Source of the DNA: Ornithinibacillus contaminans
GTDB lineage: Bacteria > Bacillota > Bacilli > Bacillales > Amphibacillaceae
Direction of reading: 5' to 3'
Assembly: GCF_001038425.2 (NCBI RefSeq)
Contig: NZ_LDPV02000050.1
Location: forward strand, 124,001 to 188,000
DNA length: 64,000 nucleotides
The position numbers and the translations under genes are program-made. Under the pieces are notes generated by a model. It was given only the letters and a program-made list of their open reading frames with translations. It ran no database searches and was not told the DNA's origin. Positions 16,637 through 25,073 of this stretch are shown piece after piece; position 1 is the stretch's first letter, and every line of letters starts with the position of its first letter.

Positions 16637-17998
16637 TTATTGATTTATTGGGATCTTTACGGTGAAGCAGGAGCCTTCTCCCTCTTCGCTTTCGACATCG
16701 ATACTGTATCGATGTATCGTAAGGATTTTTTTCACAATCGATAAGCCTAATCCGTTTCCATCAATCGACCGGTTCCTTGAGCGATCAACCTTATAAAATC
16801 GTCCAAAGAGTTTTCCAATTGCTTCTTTAGGAATTCCAATGCCATTATCTTTCACAAGCACACGAATCCGACTGGTTGAAATTCGAAGCGCAACATCAAT
16901 TGTTCCACCGTTATCGGTGTATTTTATGGCGTTTGTTAGTAAATTTAACCACACCTGTTCCATTAAATCCTTGTCTGCAAAAATTTCTACCGGTTCCAAA
17001 TCAAGATTTACGGTAATATTCTTCTTATGCCACTGTGGCTCTGTTGTTAAGACCGATTTACGAAGTTGTTCATCCAGTCGATACGAAGTTGGGTGGTATG
17101 GATGGTGCTCTGAATCAAGGGAAGCAATACGTAATAAATTATCGCTAAGACGCGACATCCGCTCGATTTCCTGATAGATAATCGTTAAATATTCCTGTTG
17201 ATGCTCCTTTGGAATCACATCATCCATAATAGCCTTAGTAAATCCCTTGATTGACGTTAGCGGGGATTGTATTTCATGGGAGACATTGCTCACGAAATCC
17301 GCACGCATTGCATCAATTTTTTCAATTTCAGCCGTCATATGGTTAAAGCTATCAATTAACTCGCCAACCTCGTCCTGGTTTTTCCCGGGCTTTCGTTCAA
17401 CGCGCACGGAAAAATCCCCTTTCGCAATTTTTCGTGCTGCATGTGTTAATTTTCGAATCGGATTAACCAAATAAGTGGACGCTAAAAAGATAAGCAAGCT
17501 TCCAACGACTAGAACCAATACTAATGACATAAAAATTCCTTGGCGGACATCCTCGTACTCGTCCTCATAATCGATTCTGGTCAACAACACGTACTCTTCA
17601 CCCATGACCACCACTGGAACTCCGACAATTCTTGCTGATTCTTGCTGTTTATCCACAAGCACGACTGGGTCTTGGAAGGAGTGTCGCATAATTTCTTCCA
17701 AGTCTGATTGATTCACCTCAATCTTTGTCCCTGCTTTTTTTTCATATAATATCTGTTCCCCATTAGTTATCATGACATCAAAGTCAACATCTTCAAAATC
17801 ATTCATGAGCTTCGGGATATCTTCTGGACCAACCAGTTGAACAATTTCTGCTAATCCAATAGATATTTTCGATAATTCCTCTTTAAAGATTTCCTCCTGC
17901 TCCAAGGAAAATGGTGTTAGGATATAGGAAAAGCTAATACTGACAAGCACAACTCCGATGAATGTTCCTACAATTTTTAAATACAAGCTTTTAACCAT
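16637..17998 (-). CDS. Membrane sensor histidine kinase (HssS-like)
   Basis: 453-residue sensor. Order: transmembrane helix (about 7-27), extracytoplasmic sensor (28-160), second helix (163-188), HAMP linker, dimerisation/phosphoacceptor segment FVSNVSHEIQSPLTSI with the histidine near residue 237, and a kinase domain with N box NLLTNAIKYTDNGG, G1 DNGIGIP and G2 GNGLGLSIV. The kinase half and the partner regulator resemble the haem-sensing HssRS system, but no hrtAB exporter is adjacent, so the signal is unknown. Its start overlaps the regulator gene by 8 bases, indicating one operon. Confidence 0.88.
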   Translation of the reverse strand: MVKSLYLKIVGTFIGVVLVSISFSYILTPFSLEQEEIFKEELSKISIGLAEIVQLVGPEDIPKLMNDFEDVDFDVMITNGEQILYEKKAGTKIEVNQSDLEEIMRHSFQDPVVLVDKQQESARIVGVPVVVMGEEYVLLTRIDYEDEYEDVRQGIFMSLVLVLVVGSLLIFLASTYLVNPIRKLTHAARKIAKGDFSVRVERKPGKNQDEVGELIDSFNHMTAEIEKIDAMRADFVSNVSHEIQSPLTSIKGFTKAIMDDVIPKEHQQEYLTIIYQEIERMSRLSDNLLRIASLDSEHHPYHPTSYRLDEQLRKSVLTTEPQWHKKNITVNLDLEPVEIFADKDLMEQVWLNLLTNAIKYTDNGGTIDVALRISTSRIRVLVKDNGIGIPKEAIGKLFGRFYKVDRSRNRSIDGNGLGLSIVKKILTIHRYSIDVESEEGEGSCFTVKIPINQ

Positions 17999-18665
17999 GA
18001 ATTGCCTCCAAACGATACCCTAATCCCCTAACCGTCGTAATCGTCATCTCTTCAAAGATTTCCAATTGCTCTCGCAGTCGTTTAATATGGACATCTACCG
18101 TACGTTCATCCCCCTCATAATCATATCCCCAAATCTTCTCGATTAATTGGTTGCGCGTGAATATTTTTCCTGGTGAGCTTGCGAGCACTGATAGTAATTC
18201 ACATTCTTTCTTTTTCAACGAAACCATCTTGTCCTCTGCTCTAACGGTGAGCTGATCTTTATCGATTGTAATTGCACCTAATTTAATCACATTTTCTGTC
18301 CCTATGCGGTATCGCTTTAGTAGCGCCTCCACCCGCAGAATAAGTTCAACAGGGTCAAAAGGCTTTACCACATAATCATCCGTTCCCGCCCGGAATCCCT
18401 TTACTTTATCTTGTGATTCTCCTTTTGCGGTTACCATTAAAATAGGAATATCCAGAAAAGACCTGATATCCTCCGTTAATTCATACCCATCCATCTTCGG
18501 CATCATTACATCCACAATCGCTAAATCTGGTGAATACTTTTCCAATATCGTTAAGGCTTCCTCGCCATCCCCTGCTTCTAACACATTGTAATGACTATTT
18601 TCTAAGTACAGCCGTATCAATTTGCGGATATGGCTATCATCATCAACTACTAAAATAGTGGTCAT
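17991..18665 (-). CDS. OmpR-family response regulator (HssR-like)
   Basis: 224-residue regulator with receiver domain (acidic pocket DDD near residues 8-10, phosphoacceptor in AIVDVMMPKMDG, conserved Lys in DDYVVKPFDPVE) and a winged-helix domain ending IWGYDYEGDERTVDVHIKRL, which is very like HssR. ATG 18665 is chosen; GTG 18677 lies one base from AAGGA and is unlikely, although the spacing to 18665 is long. It should control its own targets with the downstream kinase; none is obvious next to it. Confidence 0.87.
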   Translation of the reverse strand: MTTILVVDDDSHIRKLIRLYLENSHYNVLEAGDGEEALTILEKYSPDLAIVDVMMPKMDGYELTEDIRSFLDIPILMVTAKGESQDKVKGFRAGTDDYVVKPFDPVELILRVEALLKRYRIGTENVIKLGAITIDKDQLTVRAEDKMVSLKKKECELLSVLASSPGKIFTRNQLIEKIWGYDYEGDERTVDVHIKRLREQLEIFEEMTITTVRGLGYRLEAIHG

Positions 18666-18835
18666 GTCACACTTCACGTCCTTTATACAGTAAGCATTTC
18701 TAAAATCAGTTTAGCGTAGGAATACCCCACCGTAAATCCACAACTCTTATCTTGTCATATTTCATTAAAATAGCATCAATATTTTTCCAGATAACAACTA
18801 ATACTATGAACAAATAACAGAAAGAGGTGACTTAC

Positions 18836-19582
18836 ATGAAAAACATCTTTGTAAAATTACTAGTTGCGATTTCCTTGTTACTTGTACTTGCAGCTTGTAA
18901 CACAGATGATGCCAATAATGATAAGAATACAAACACAAATACAGACGATACCATTTCTAGCATCAGCACCGACCAATCTAGTGGAGATTACCCACATACA
19001 CAGCCAATCAAGACACAGGATGCCAAGTATAAATTTAAAGCAGTAGAAAAAGCCCCAAATCAAGGGCAACAAAATCAAGGTAATTTCCAAATTCCGCTCG
19101 GTGATCATACACCAAATACAAACAATACACCGAATACCCAACAGGGGAAAGGTCAACAGCCTCAGCAAGGGCAGCAACAACCTCAGCAGCAAGGAGATTA
19201 TTCGTTAAGCGAATTTGAAAACGATGTTGTCACATTAACCAATCAAGAAAGACAACAAGCAGGGCTATCTATTCTACAGGTTGATAACAGCTTAAGCGGT
19301 GTTGCAAGGGAAAAATCAAATGACATGCAGCAGAAAGGCTATTTCTCCCACACAAGCCCAACATACGGTTCTCCGTTTGATATGATGCGTGACTTTGGCA
19401 TTACCTATCAATCCGCTGGTGAAAATATTGCGCAAGGACAACAAAGTCCTGAAGAAGTGGTCCAAGCCTGGATGAATAGCGAAGGGCACCGTGCCAATAT
19501 TTTAAATGGTGATTTCACGCATATTGGTGTTGGATATGATCCAAGTGGCCACTATTGGACGCAAATGTTTATACGAAAATAG
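18836..19582 (+). CDS. CAP-domain (SCP-like) lipoprotein
   Basis: 248-residue surface lipoprotein. Signal peptide with lipobox LAAC (Cys about residue 21), Asn/Thr-rich then Gln/Pro-rich low-complexity linker (to about residue 120), and a C-terminal CAP domain (LTNQERQQAGLSIL, SHTSPTYGSPFD, AGENIAQGQQSPEEVVQAWMNSEGHRANILNG, HIGVGYD) with the His/Glu/His residues of the CAP cavity. It resembles the YkwD group of secreted bacillary proteins, some of which are sporulation or germination related. AGAGGTG precedes ATG 18836. Confidence 0.9.
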   Translation: MKNIFVKLLVAISLLLVLAACNTDDANNDKNTNTNTDDTISSISTDQSSGDYPHTQPIKTQDAKYKFKAVEKAPNQGQQNQGNFQIPLGDHTPNTNNTPNTQQGKGQQPQQGQQQPQQQGDYSLSEFENDVVTLTNQERQQAGLSILQVDNSLSGVAREKSNDMQQKGYFSHTSPTYGSPFDMMRDFGITYQSAGENIAQGQQSPEEVVQAWMNSEGHRANILNGDFTHIGVGYDPSGHYWTQMFIRK

Positions 19583-19589
19583 CTGCAGG

Positions 19590-19618
19590 AGAGCACTTCT
19601 TGAGAGGTGCTCTTTTTG
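19590..19618 (+). terminator. Terminator of the CAP lipoprotein gene
   Basis: AGAGCAC / GTGCTCT stem followed by TTTTTG. Confidence 0.85.
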
Positions 19619-19624
19619 TTCGGT

Positions 19625-19698
19625 TTCAACCAGTAGTTGAATTTAGTGAATGCCCGATTCAACCAATAGTTGATAGGCTTACGGTAATCTCCTATGCT
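19625..19698 (+). promoter_or_regulatory. Promoter with two operators for the XRE/LAPFL gene
   Basis: Two matching dyads, TTCAAC-N5-GTTGAA (19625-19641) and TTCAAC-N5-GTTGAT (19658-19674), lie 33 bp apart. The second overlaps the -35 TTGATA (19670-19675), which is 17 bp from a -10 TATGCT (19693-19698). This fits autorepression by the downstream XRE protein. Confidence 0.7.
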
Positions 19699-19748
19699 AT
19701 TCTTAATGTAACAGGGCGCACTGTTCATTCTAATGTGGAGGTTATGGT

Positions 19749-20813
19749 ATGTTAAATACGCAATTAATCGGTTCATATATTTCTAAATTACGTAAAAGAA
19801 ATGATTTAACACAAGTAGAATTAGCAGAAAAACTAAACGTCAGCCACCAAGCTGTTTCCAAGTGGGAAAAAGGTGACTCCATCCCCGATGTTGGGACATT
19901 GATTGCATTATCAGAGGAATTTAATTGCTCGGTTGATGCCATTCTTAACGGCGGCGAAGAAGACTCTACCCTAAAAAATATAGGGGCATTGGTTCACAAA
20001 GTAGCAGCTGAACAATCCGATGAAGCCGCAGAACTCCTCAATAATGGCGAGACAGATATGGAGGGATTGGTTTCCATTGCTCCTGTTTTAAAATCAAGTT
20101 CAATTGGAAAAATCACGAGAAATCTTGATGAAATTTCATGGGAATATGTCACACGACTTGCTCCTTTTCTTGATGAAGAGACCTTAGAATTATTGTTCCA
20201 AAAAATTAGTACCGATGATGCTTACTCGTGGGATCATATCGTTCAATTAGCTCCGTTTCTCAATCGGGACTCACTTCTCCAATTAATAATGGACCAAAAA
20301 GAATCCATTAGCATCGACCAGATTGCGCGGCTTGCACCGTTTCTTGGCAGAAGTAGAGTTGATGAAATAATTAACCAAACACCAGTAGAGGATATTCCTA
20401 CAAAATTATTAGTTCGACTTGCTCCTTTTGTTTCTAGAGAATTGTTACACGGTCTGCTCGATAAACTAACTGATGAACTGTCACTCGAAAAATTTCTAGC
20501 GCTTGTGCCATTTCTTGGTCGGGAAACCGTTGACAAGCTGTTGAAAGAACAGGATATCACGAAAATTGATTCCAAACGCTTAACGCGACTCGCACCATTT
20601 GCAAGCAGAGAAGTCATTGGGGAAATTGCAAGCACTTTGGAAATTGACGATGCATCCTTACTGAGACTCGCTCCCTTCCTAGATCGTGAAACATTAGGTG
20701 CTATGGTGGGAAAAGCAGATTTGGAGAACATTAGCCCATCTGCCATTGCACAATTAGCACCATTTTTAGATAAAGAAGCATTAGCAAATTTAATTCGTAC
20801 GATCGCTAAATAG
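19749..20813 (+). CDS. XRE-family regulator with C-terminal LAPFL repeats
   Basis: 354-residue protein. Residues 1-63 are a Cro/CI-type helix-turn-helix (LTQVELAEKLNVSHQAVSKWEKG). From about residue 100 to the end are nine copies of a roughly 28-32 residue repeat with the core R/QLAPFL-x-R/DE-x-L, for example TRLAPFLDEETLELLF, VQLAPFLNRDSLLQLI and RLAPFLDRETLGAMV. Each repeat looks like a helical hairpin, so the tail should form an alpha-solenoid for protein binding. GTGGAGG precedes the ATG, and two dyads in the promoter suggest autoregulation. Partner and target are unknown. Confidence 0.88.
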   Translation: MLNTQLIGSYISKLRKRNDLTQVELAEKLNVSHQAVSKWEKGDSIPDVGTLIALSEEFNCSVDAILNGGEEDSTLKNIGALVHKVAAEQSDEAAELLNNGETDMEGLVSIAPVLKSSSIGKITRNLDEISWEYVTRLAPFLDEETLELLFQKISTDDAYSWDHIVQLAPFLNRDSLLQLIMDQKESISIDQIARLAPFLGRSRVDEIINQTPVEDIPTKLLVRLAPFVSRELLHGLLDKLTDELSLEKFLALVPFLGRETVDKLLKEQDITKIDSKRLTRLAPFASREVIGEIASTLEIDDASLLRLAPFLDRETLGAMVGKADLENISPSAIAQLAPFLDKEALANLIRTIAK

Positions 20814-20814
20814 C

Positions 20815-20955
20815 CGAAGAGCCAGGGGCATAAGTACTTTTGACAAGATAAAATCCGGAATTGCGCGTAGTACCTTCTTCGGGAATATACCCCGCTGAAT
20901 TAGTATACTGTTCGTAATTTTATCTTTTCATTCTACTTATTTCCCAAGCTCTTCT
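20815..20955. repeat. Long-hairpin dispersed repeat, copy 2
   Basis: Arms GAAGAGCCAGGGGCATAAG and CTTATTTCCCAAGCTCTTC pair, with inner arms GATAAAAT / ATTTTATC and a centre CGGGAATATACC. It begins one base after the XRE stop codon and separates two convergent genes, so it is well placed as a bidirectional terminator. Confidence 0.8.
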
Positions 20956-20977
20956 TTTTTTCAAAAGAATACCCTCA

Positions 20978-21727
20978 TCATTTCTTCCTCGCCTTGATAA
21001 TAAATGTAACGGGAACTAGTTTTGCTTTTTCCACAGAGTACCATTTATAGCGATCTCCCTCTGGAACAACCTCTGGTAATGCGACATCATCGATAACACG
21101 TTCCATTTCAAATCCCGCTTCAATAAGTGTATTGATATACGTACTTAATTTCCGGTGGTGAATGATTACTGATTTATGCCATGCTTCATTATATTCCGGT
21201 CCTTCTGTTACATAAGACTGCTCAAAGCGATACCCCGAATCTGTTGGTTTAACACGGTCATGCATCGGATGCTCCCAACTGAAAACCAATCGTCCTCCTG
21301 GCTTTAAATAACGATGTATATGAGTCAACGTTTTAGCTAAATCGACTGTCCATCCAAGTGCATAAATAGAATAGGCAATATCAAAGTAATCAGATGGAAT
21401 GCCTGGATTTACTTCCATCGGTGATTCAAATAGTGTTACTGGAGGCGACTGACTATGTAATACTTCACGGGCTGTCTCAATCTGTTTCGTGGTTAGATCT
21501 AGTCCCCAAAGCTCCTTAGCACCTTTATCTCCCATGTATTTTAATGAATGGCCGCTCCCACAGCCAATATCCAACACCTTCTTATCCTGAATTTCGCCAA
21601 ACAATTTAAGTTCGTCCTCAGTCGGAGCAAATGGACCGAATTCAGGAAGTGCCGCTCTTCCGAAAAACCGTTCCGCGCTTTGCTCCCAACTTGCTTTATT
21701 CATCGATAGAATCGCTTTTGTATCCAT
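20978..21727 (-). CDS. Class I SAM-dependent methyltransferase
   Basis: 249-residue methyltransferase. Motif I VLDIGCGSGHSLKYM (about residues 50-64) binds S-adenosylmethionine, followed by LWGLDLTTKQI (acidic residue of motif II) and DIAYSIYALGWTVDL / YLKPGGRLVFSWEHP. The C-terminal half is like the UbiE/methyltransferase-11 group. Substrate unknown. GGGGGA precedes the ATG. Monocistronic and convergent with the XRE gene. Confidence 0.88.
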   Translation of the reverse strand: MDTKAILSMNKASWEQSAERFFGRAALPEFGPFAPTEDELKLFGEIQDKKVLDIGCGSGHSLKYMGDKGAKELWGLDLTTKQIETAREVLHSQSPPVTLFESPMEVNPGIPSDYFDIAYSIYALGWTVDLAKTLTHIHRYLKPGGRLVFSWEHPMHDRVKPTDSGYRFEQSYVTEGPEYNEAWHKSVIIHHRKLSTYINTLIEAGFEMERVIDDVALPEVVPEGDRYKWYSVEKAKLVPVTFIIKARKK

Positions 21728-21865
21728 TTCTATTCCCCCAAATAATTTGTCATGACGTTTGCTTGAATTATGAAAATTATAATTTTTATGAAGCCAAATT
21801 ACAATGGGATTCTTACTACTAGTAGTACTTTAAATTATAGCAACACAAATGTGAGGAGGGGGATT

Positions 21866-22039
21866 TTGGGAGGATTTAATTTTGGCGATATGCTTGTACA
21901 ATTAGTTTTTCTCGGCATTATTATACTAATTATACTTGTAATCATTGGACTTATCCGTTCGAGTATAGAGAGAAGAAAACAGATATGGCGGATGGAGGAA
22001 AAAATCAATTCGCTGACTAAACATGACCCTAAGGATTAG
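21866..22039 (+). CDS. DUF4083-like small membrane protein
   Basis: 57-residue protein with one strongly hydrophobic helix (residues about 10-31, rich in Ile/Leu) followed by a charged tail RSSIERRKQIWRMEEKINSL that looks like a short coiled coil. The pattern is that of the DUF4083 family. TTG 21866 is chosen because GGAGGGGG stands just upstream. No function is known. Confidence 0.65.
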   Translation: MGGFNFGDMLVQLVFLGIIILIILVIIGLIRSSIERRKQIWRMEEKINSLTKHDPKD

Positions 22040-22185
22040 GTATAAGTTACCATTTGTACAACCTATGACTTTCTGATGATTACTGCTTAGCAATTATAGG
22101 CTACAATAATACTATGCATGGTGAGTCGTTAGGGTGGGATTTTCACTTTCCCTCTGGATACCAATTTCTATTGGTGAAAGGGGGG

Positions 22186-22302
22186 ATGCCATTGGATTTT
22201 GTGATATCAGTTTTGATGTTGCTGTTAGCAGCAGGATCGTTTCTAATATCGTTGCTCGAGTTCATTCGGCAGTTAATTCAGGACATGATTAACAAGAAGT
22301 GA
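22186..22302 (+). CDS. Putative holin-like type I toxin
   Basis: 38-residue hydrophobic peptide: MPLDFVISVLMLLLAAGSFL then ISLLEF...IQDMINKK. The one-helix layout, the motif LMxxxAxGxFLIxLL and the basic KK end match the putative holin-like toxin family of Firmicutes. GAAAGGGGGG abuts the ATG; TTG at 22192 is an alternative start with better spacing. A hairpin (22160-22175) lies just upstream of the ribosome site. A strong promoter on the opposite strand beyond the 3' end points an antisense RNA at this gene. Toxicity is inferred, not shown. Confidence 0.6.
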   Translation: MPLDFVISVLMLLLAAGSFLISLLEFIRQLIQDMINKK

Positions 22303-22344
22303 ACCCCCACCCGTGACGGCTAATCACATTTTGGGTGAGGGTTC
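22301..22344. promoter_or_regulatory. Stem-loop at the toxin 3' end
   Basis: GAACCCCCACCC pairs with GGGTGAGGGTTC (11 of 12), overlapping the toxin stop codon. It would be shared by the mRNA 3' end and the 3' end of the proposed antisense RNA. Confidence 0.6.
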
Positions 22345-22489
22345 TCTGTTCATATCTACTTGTTAGATGTTCAGAGGGAATTCCGCGCCTGAACTTCTTA
22401 ACCATGCAGGCCGGGGATGTGTAAAGCATCCTCGGTTCATATTATGCTATTTTGGGATTTATTATACATCGTGTGTTAGGTGCTGTCTA
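22345..22489 (-). ncRNA. Putative antisense antitoxin RNA and its promoter
   Basis: On the minus strand a near-consensus promoter is seen: -35 TAGACA (22484-22489), 17-bp spacer, -10 TATAAT (22461-22466) preceded by TG. Transcription would start near 22454 and run into the toxin 3' region. No protein is encoded between. The RNA itself is inferred from promoter placement and resemblance to Bacillus type I toxin loci. Confidence 0.5.
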
Positions 22490-22522
22490 CCTATGATCCG
22501 ATCATTATTGAGGAGAAAATAG

Positions 22523-23007
22523 ATGAACAAAGAATTATTAAAAGCAATCCAGTTACGAGAAAATGGAATGTTAAAGGAAGCTAACTCCTTACTTCTAGAA
22601 TTAGTTCATACCTATCCAAGCGATGCCGAGATTCACTATCACTGTGCATGGAGCTTTGATGTGCTTGGGGAAGAAACGAAGGCAGTTCCTTACTATGAGA
22701 AAGCTATTGCGCTTGGACTATCCGATGATGCATTACAAGGTGCACTTTTAGGACTGGGTAGCACGTATCGAACAATTGGGGACTACGTGAGTTCAAAACG
22801 AGTTTTGAAAAAGCGTTGGAACAATTTCCAAGCAATCGAGCATACCACGTTTTCTACGCCATGACACTATATAATCTTCATGAACACGCAAAAGCAATGG
22901 AGCTACTACTAAACAACATAGCCGATTGCACCACAGATTCCAATATAAAATCATACGACAAAGCCATTCGATTTTATGCGGATAAACTTGATACCGTTTG
23001 GAAATAA
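22523..23007 (+). pseudogene. TPR protein gene with a frameshift
   Basis: The first frame (22523 onward, GAGGAG before ATG) encodes tetratricopeptide-type helices (AIQLRENGMLKEANSLL, AEIHYHCAWSFDVLGEETKAV, GLGSTYRTIGDY). At about 22787 the homologous reading jumps to another frame: GAGTTC at 22789 continues as EFKTSFEKALEQFPSNRAYH and ends at 23007 with DKLDTVWK. Joining the frames gives about 161 residues with a normal TPR pattern. A one-base loss (or two-base gain) at 22787-22788 explains it. It may be a true pseudogene or a sequencing error. Confidence 0.75.
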
Positions 23008-23054
23008 AAGCAAGAGCCACTTGTTACATCGTACCAAGGTAGCTCTTGCTTTAT
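23007..23054. terminator. Bidirectional terminator between TPR gene and 23055 gene
   Basis: AAAGCAAGAGC / GCTCTTGCTTT perfect 11-bp stem, T-rich on the plus side, A-rich stop-codon side on the other. Confidence 0.8.
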
Positions 23055-23252
23055 TTATTTTACGAGCGATTCAGATGCCATTAAAAACCTTTGATAGCTT
23101 TCTTTCCCTAGCGTTTCTGGATTATTCCGAAAAAGCCGCTTAAACGTAATCTCCTTGGCCTCGTTAGCTGGACAGCTTTTGGCATTCATAATTAATTTCA
23201 TATACGCTACGAAGTATTCCTCACTAAGTGCTCCTCCGCGATTTAGAATCAT
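23055..23252 (-). CDS. Hypothetical small helical protein
   Basis: 65-residue charged protein (MILNRGGALSEEYF...), not recognised. The sequence ITFKRLFRNNPETLGKESYQRFL suggests two or three helices. No membrane segment; a single cysteine. It is the last gene of the minus-strand run that includes the arsR operon, 20 bases after the acetyltransferase gene, but need not be functionally linked. AGGGA lies a short distance before the ATG. Confidence 0.6.
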   Translation of the reverse strand: MILNRGGALSEEYFVAYMKLIMNAKSCPANEAKEITFKRLFRNNPETLGKESYQRFLMASESLVK

Positions 23253-23272
23253 AATAATCCCTACTTTCTAGC

Positions 23273-23758
23273 TTAAAATCGTTTCTCGAAAAGAACCACG
23301 TCGCGCCAAATGCCGTCTAGTTGGCCGATTTTTTCTCGATAGCCAACTTCCCGAAAGCCAAATTTCTTATGCAATGCCATACTTGCCTCGTTTTCTGGAA
23401 AAATGCCGGATTGGAGCATCCAAAATCCACGTTCCTTTGCTTCATGAATAATGCAATCCATCAGCTTAGAACCTATTGCCTTTCCAGTAACAGCTGGATC
23501 GATATACACACTTACCTCGGCAACGCCGCGATAGACGGCACGTTTTGAATAAGCAGATAACGCTGCCCAGCCGACTACCTGTTCATCTATAACTGCCACA
23601 AAGCGACCATGCGCTAGATGGTTCCGGTTCCACTCTTCCCAAGTAGGGGCACTAGTTTCAAACGTCGCATTTCTTGTTTCCATTCCTTTTTCATAAATGC
23701 GAAGAACCGCTGGCCCGTCTTCTGCTTCCATCACGCGAACATTCACCTGATTCATCAT
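23273..23758 (-). CDS. GNAT acetyltransferase, phosphinothricin/ArsN type
   Basis: 161-residue N-acetyltransferase. Family features: ILRIYEKG-type opening (VLRIYEKGMETRNATFET), VVGWAALSAY, EVSVYIDPAVTGKAIGSKLM (acetyl-CoA loop), GIFPENEASMALHKKFGF. The phosphinothricin acetyltransferase group includes ArsN, which acetylates arsinothricin. Here it follows an ArsR repressor and a flavoprotein in one operon; the ATG at 23758 comes four bases after the flavoprotein stop, so translation is coupled. ArsN identity is inferred from context; the substrate could be another amino acid analogue. Confidence 0.8.
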   Translation of the reverse strand: MMNQVNVRVMEAEDGPAVLRIYEKGMETRNATFETSAPTWEEWNRNHLAHGRFVAVIDEQVVGWAALSAYSKRAVYRGVAEVSVYIDPAVTGKAIGSKLMDCIIHEAKERGFWMLQSGIFPENEASMALHKKFGFREVGYREKIGQLDGIWRDVVLFEKRF

Positions 23759-23762
23759 ACGG

Positions 23763-25061
23763 TTAGCATCCACAGCAGCTGTTGCTACTTCCATTTGAAG
23801 TCACGCCAATAATTTGAAACTCCTTTGGTGTTGGACTTACTTTACAAACACCTGTTTCCGGTAGCTTTAATTGAACCTTCGTAGCCGCTTCAATATCTCC
23901 GGCTAAATAAGCAACAATCGATCGAACTTGTTCATAGCCTGTCGTCAGTAAGAATGTTGGCGCACGTCCATAGCTTTTCACCCCAGCAATATAGAATCCT
24001 GGTTCCGGGTGCCGCAATTCTTTTTCACCATGAGGTCGCACTGTTCCACAGCTGTGAAGATTCGGGTCGATTAATGGTGCGAGTAACGGTGTGCTTTCTA
24101 CTGCCGGATCATTGTCTAATCGTAATTCACTTACGTAAGAAAAGTCAGGTCTTGCCCCTGTATTCACAATAATTTCATCCACGCTCACTACTTCCGAGCC
24201 TTCTGTTGAACGGATTGTAAAGCTATTACCTTCCTCTATAATATCTTCCACATAAAATCCGGTGTAAGTCTCTACAATTCCATTATCTACGAGTTGATGT
24301 GTTTTGGTCCCGAGCGCACCACGTGCTGCTAGTGCATCGGCTTCTTCTCCACCAAACGCTTCTTGAACCTGTTGTTTTCGTACAATCCATGACAGCTTCG
24401 TTTCTGGATAGATTTCCTTTATTGCTGTTAAATCAATTAACGTGTTCAATGCGGAGTGTCCACTACCAATCACGGCAACATGTTTATTTTTAAATTTGTC
24501 TACTTCTTCTTTCACATTCGGGATAATCGTGGTTATGCGCTCTTTCCATTCATCCATCCGCCACACACCATCGGCAAATGGTGGGTTCGGGTTACTCCAT
24601 GTTCCGCTCGCATCAATAACTGCCTTTGCCTCAACCTTTGTTACCTTACCATTTAATCGGTAATAAATAACAAACGGCGTTTCTTCCCGGAAAGTCGATT
24701 TCATCTTGTCTTTATTTTTTCGGGAAACTGCCATAACTTCTGCTTGATAGAGAATTTTCCCGGTGAACTGCGGAAGAGCTGACAGCGGCTCTAAGTAATC
24801 CTCCACTAGCTCCTTACCAGTAGGAAGCTTCTCTAGTTCTGGTTCTGTCCAGTCCGTTGTTTGTAACAGTTTCTTAGCTACGGCATCGATGTTAAATTCC
24901 CATGGTGAGAACAATTGCACATGTCCCCATTCGCGTATATGACTTGCTGCTTTCGTACCTCTCTCTAGTACGAGAAAATCTTCATTCCGATCATAAAGAT
25001 GTGCAGCCGCTGCAAGCCCAACTGGCCCAGCACCAATGACAACAACAGGTAAATTATTCAT
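23763..25061 (-). CDS. FAD/NAD(P)-binding monooxygenase-like flavoprotein in ars operon
   Basis: 432-residue flavoprotein. FAD motif VVVIGAGPVGLAAAAHL (residues 5-21), second nucleotide motif VAVIGSGHSALNTL (about 195-208) and the ATG-like element IVNTGARPDF. It resembles flavin monooxygenases found in arsenic operons (ArsO-like). The C-terminus ends SSNSCCGC, a cysteine cluster outside the catalytic fold that could bind thiophilic metal. It sits 12 bases after arsR and is coupled to the acetyltransferase gene. Reaction unknown; oxidation of an arsenical is the contextual guess. Confidence 0.78.
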   Translation of the reverse strand: MNNLPVVVIGAGPVGLAAAAHLYDRNEDFLVLERGTKAASHIREWGHVQLFSPWEFNIDAVAKKLLQTTDWTEPELEKLPTGKELVEDYLEPLSALPQFTGKILYQAEVMAVSRKNKDKMKSTFREETPFVIYYRLNGKVTKVEAKAVIDASGTWSNPNPPFADGVWRMDEWKERITTIIPNVKEEVDKFKNKHVAVIGSGHSALNTLIDLTAIKEIYPETKLSWIVRKQQVQEAFGGEEADALAARGALGTKTHQLVDNGIVETYTGFYVEDIIEEGNSFTIRSTEGSEVVSVDEIIVNTGARPDFSYVSELRLDNDPAVESTPLLAPLIDPNLHSCGTVRPHGEKELRHPEPGFYIAGVKSYGRAPTFLLTTGYEQVRSIVAYLAGDIEAATKVQLKLPETGVCKVSPTPKEFQIIGVTSNGSSNSCCGC

Positions 25062-25073
25062 CCAATACTCCTC

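Noticed and set aside
16637-18665. Full haem-sensing HssRS-HrtAB system
   Set aside because: The regulator and kinase resemble HssRS, but no hrtAB transporter genes are adjacent, so only a similarity is claimed.
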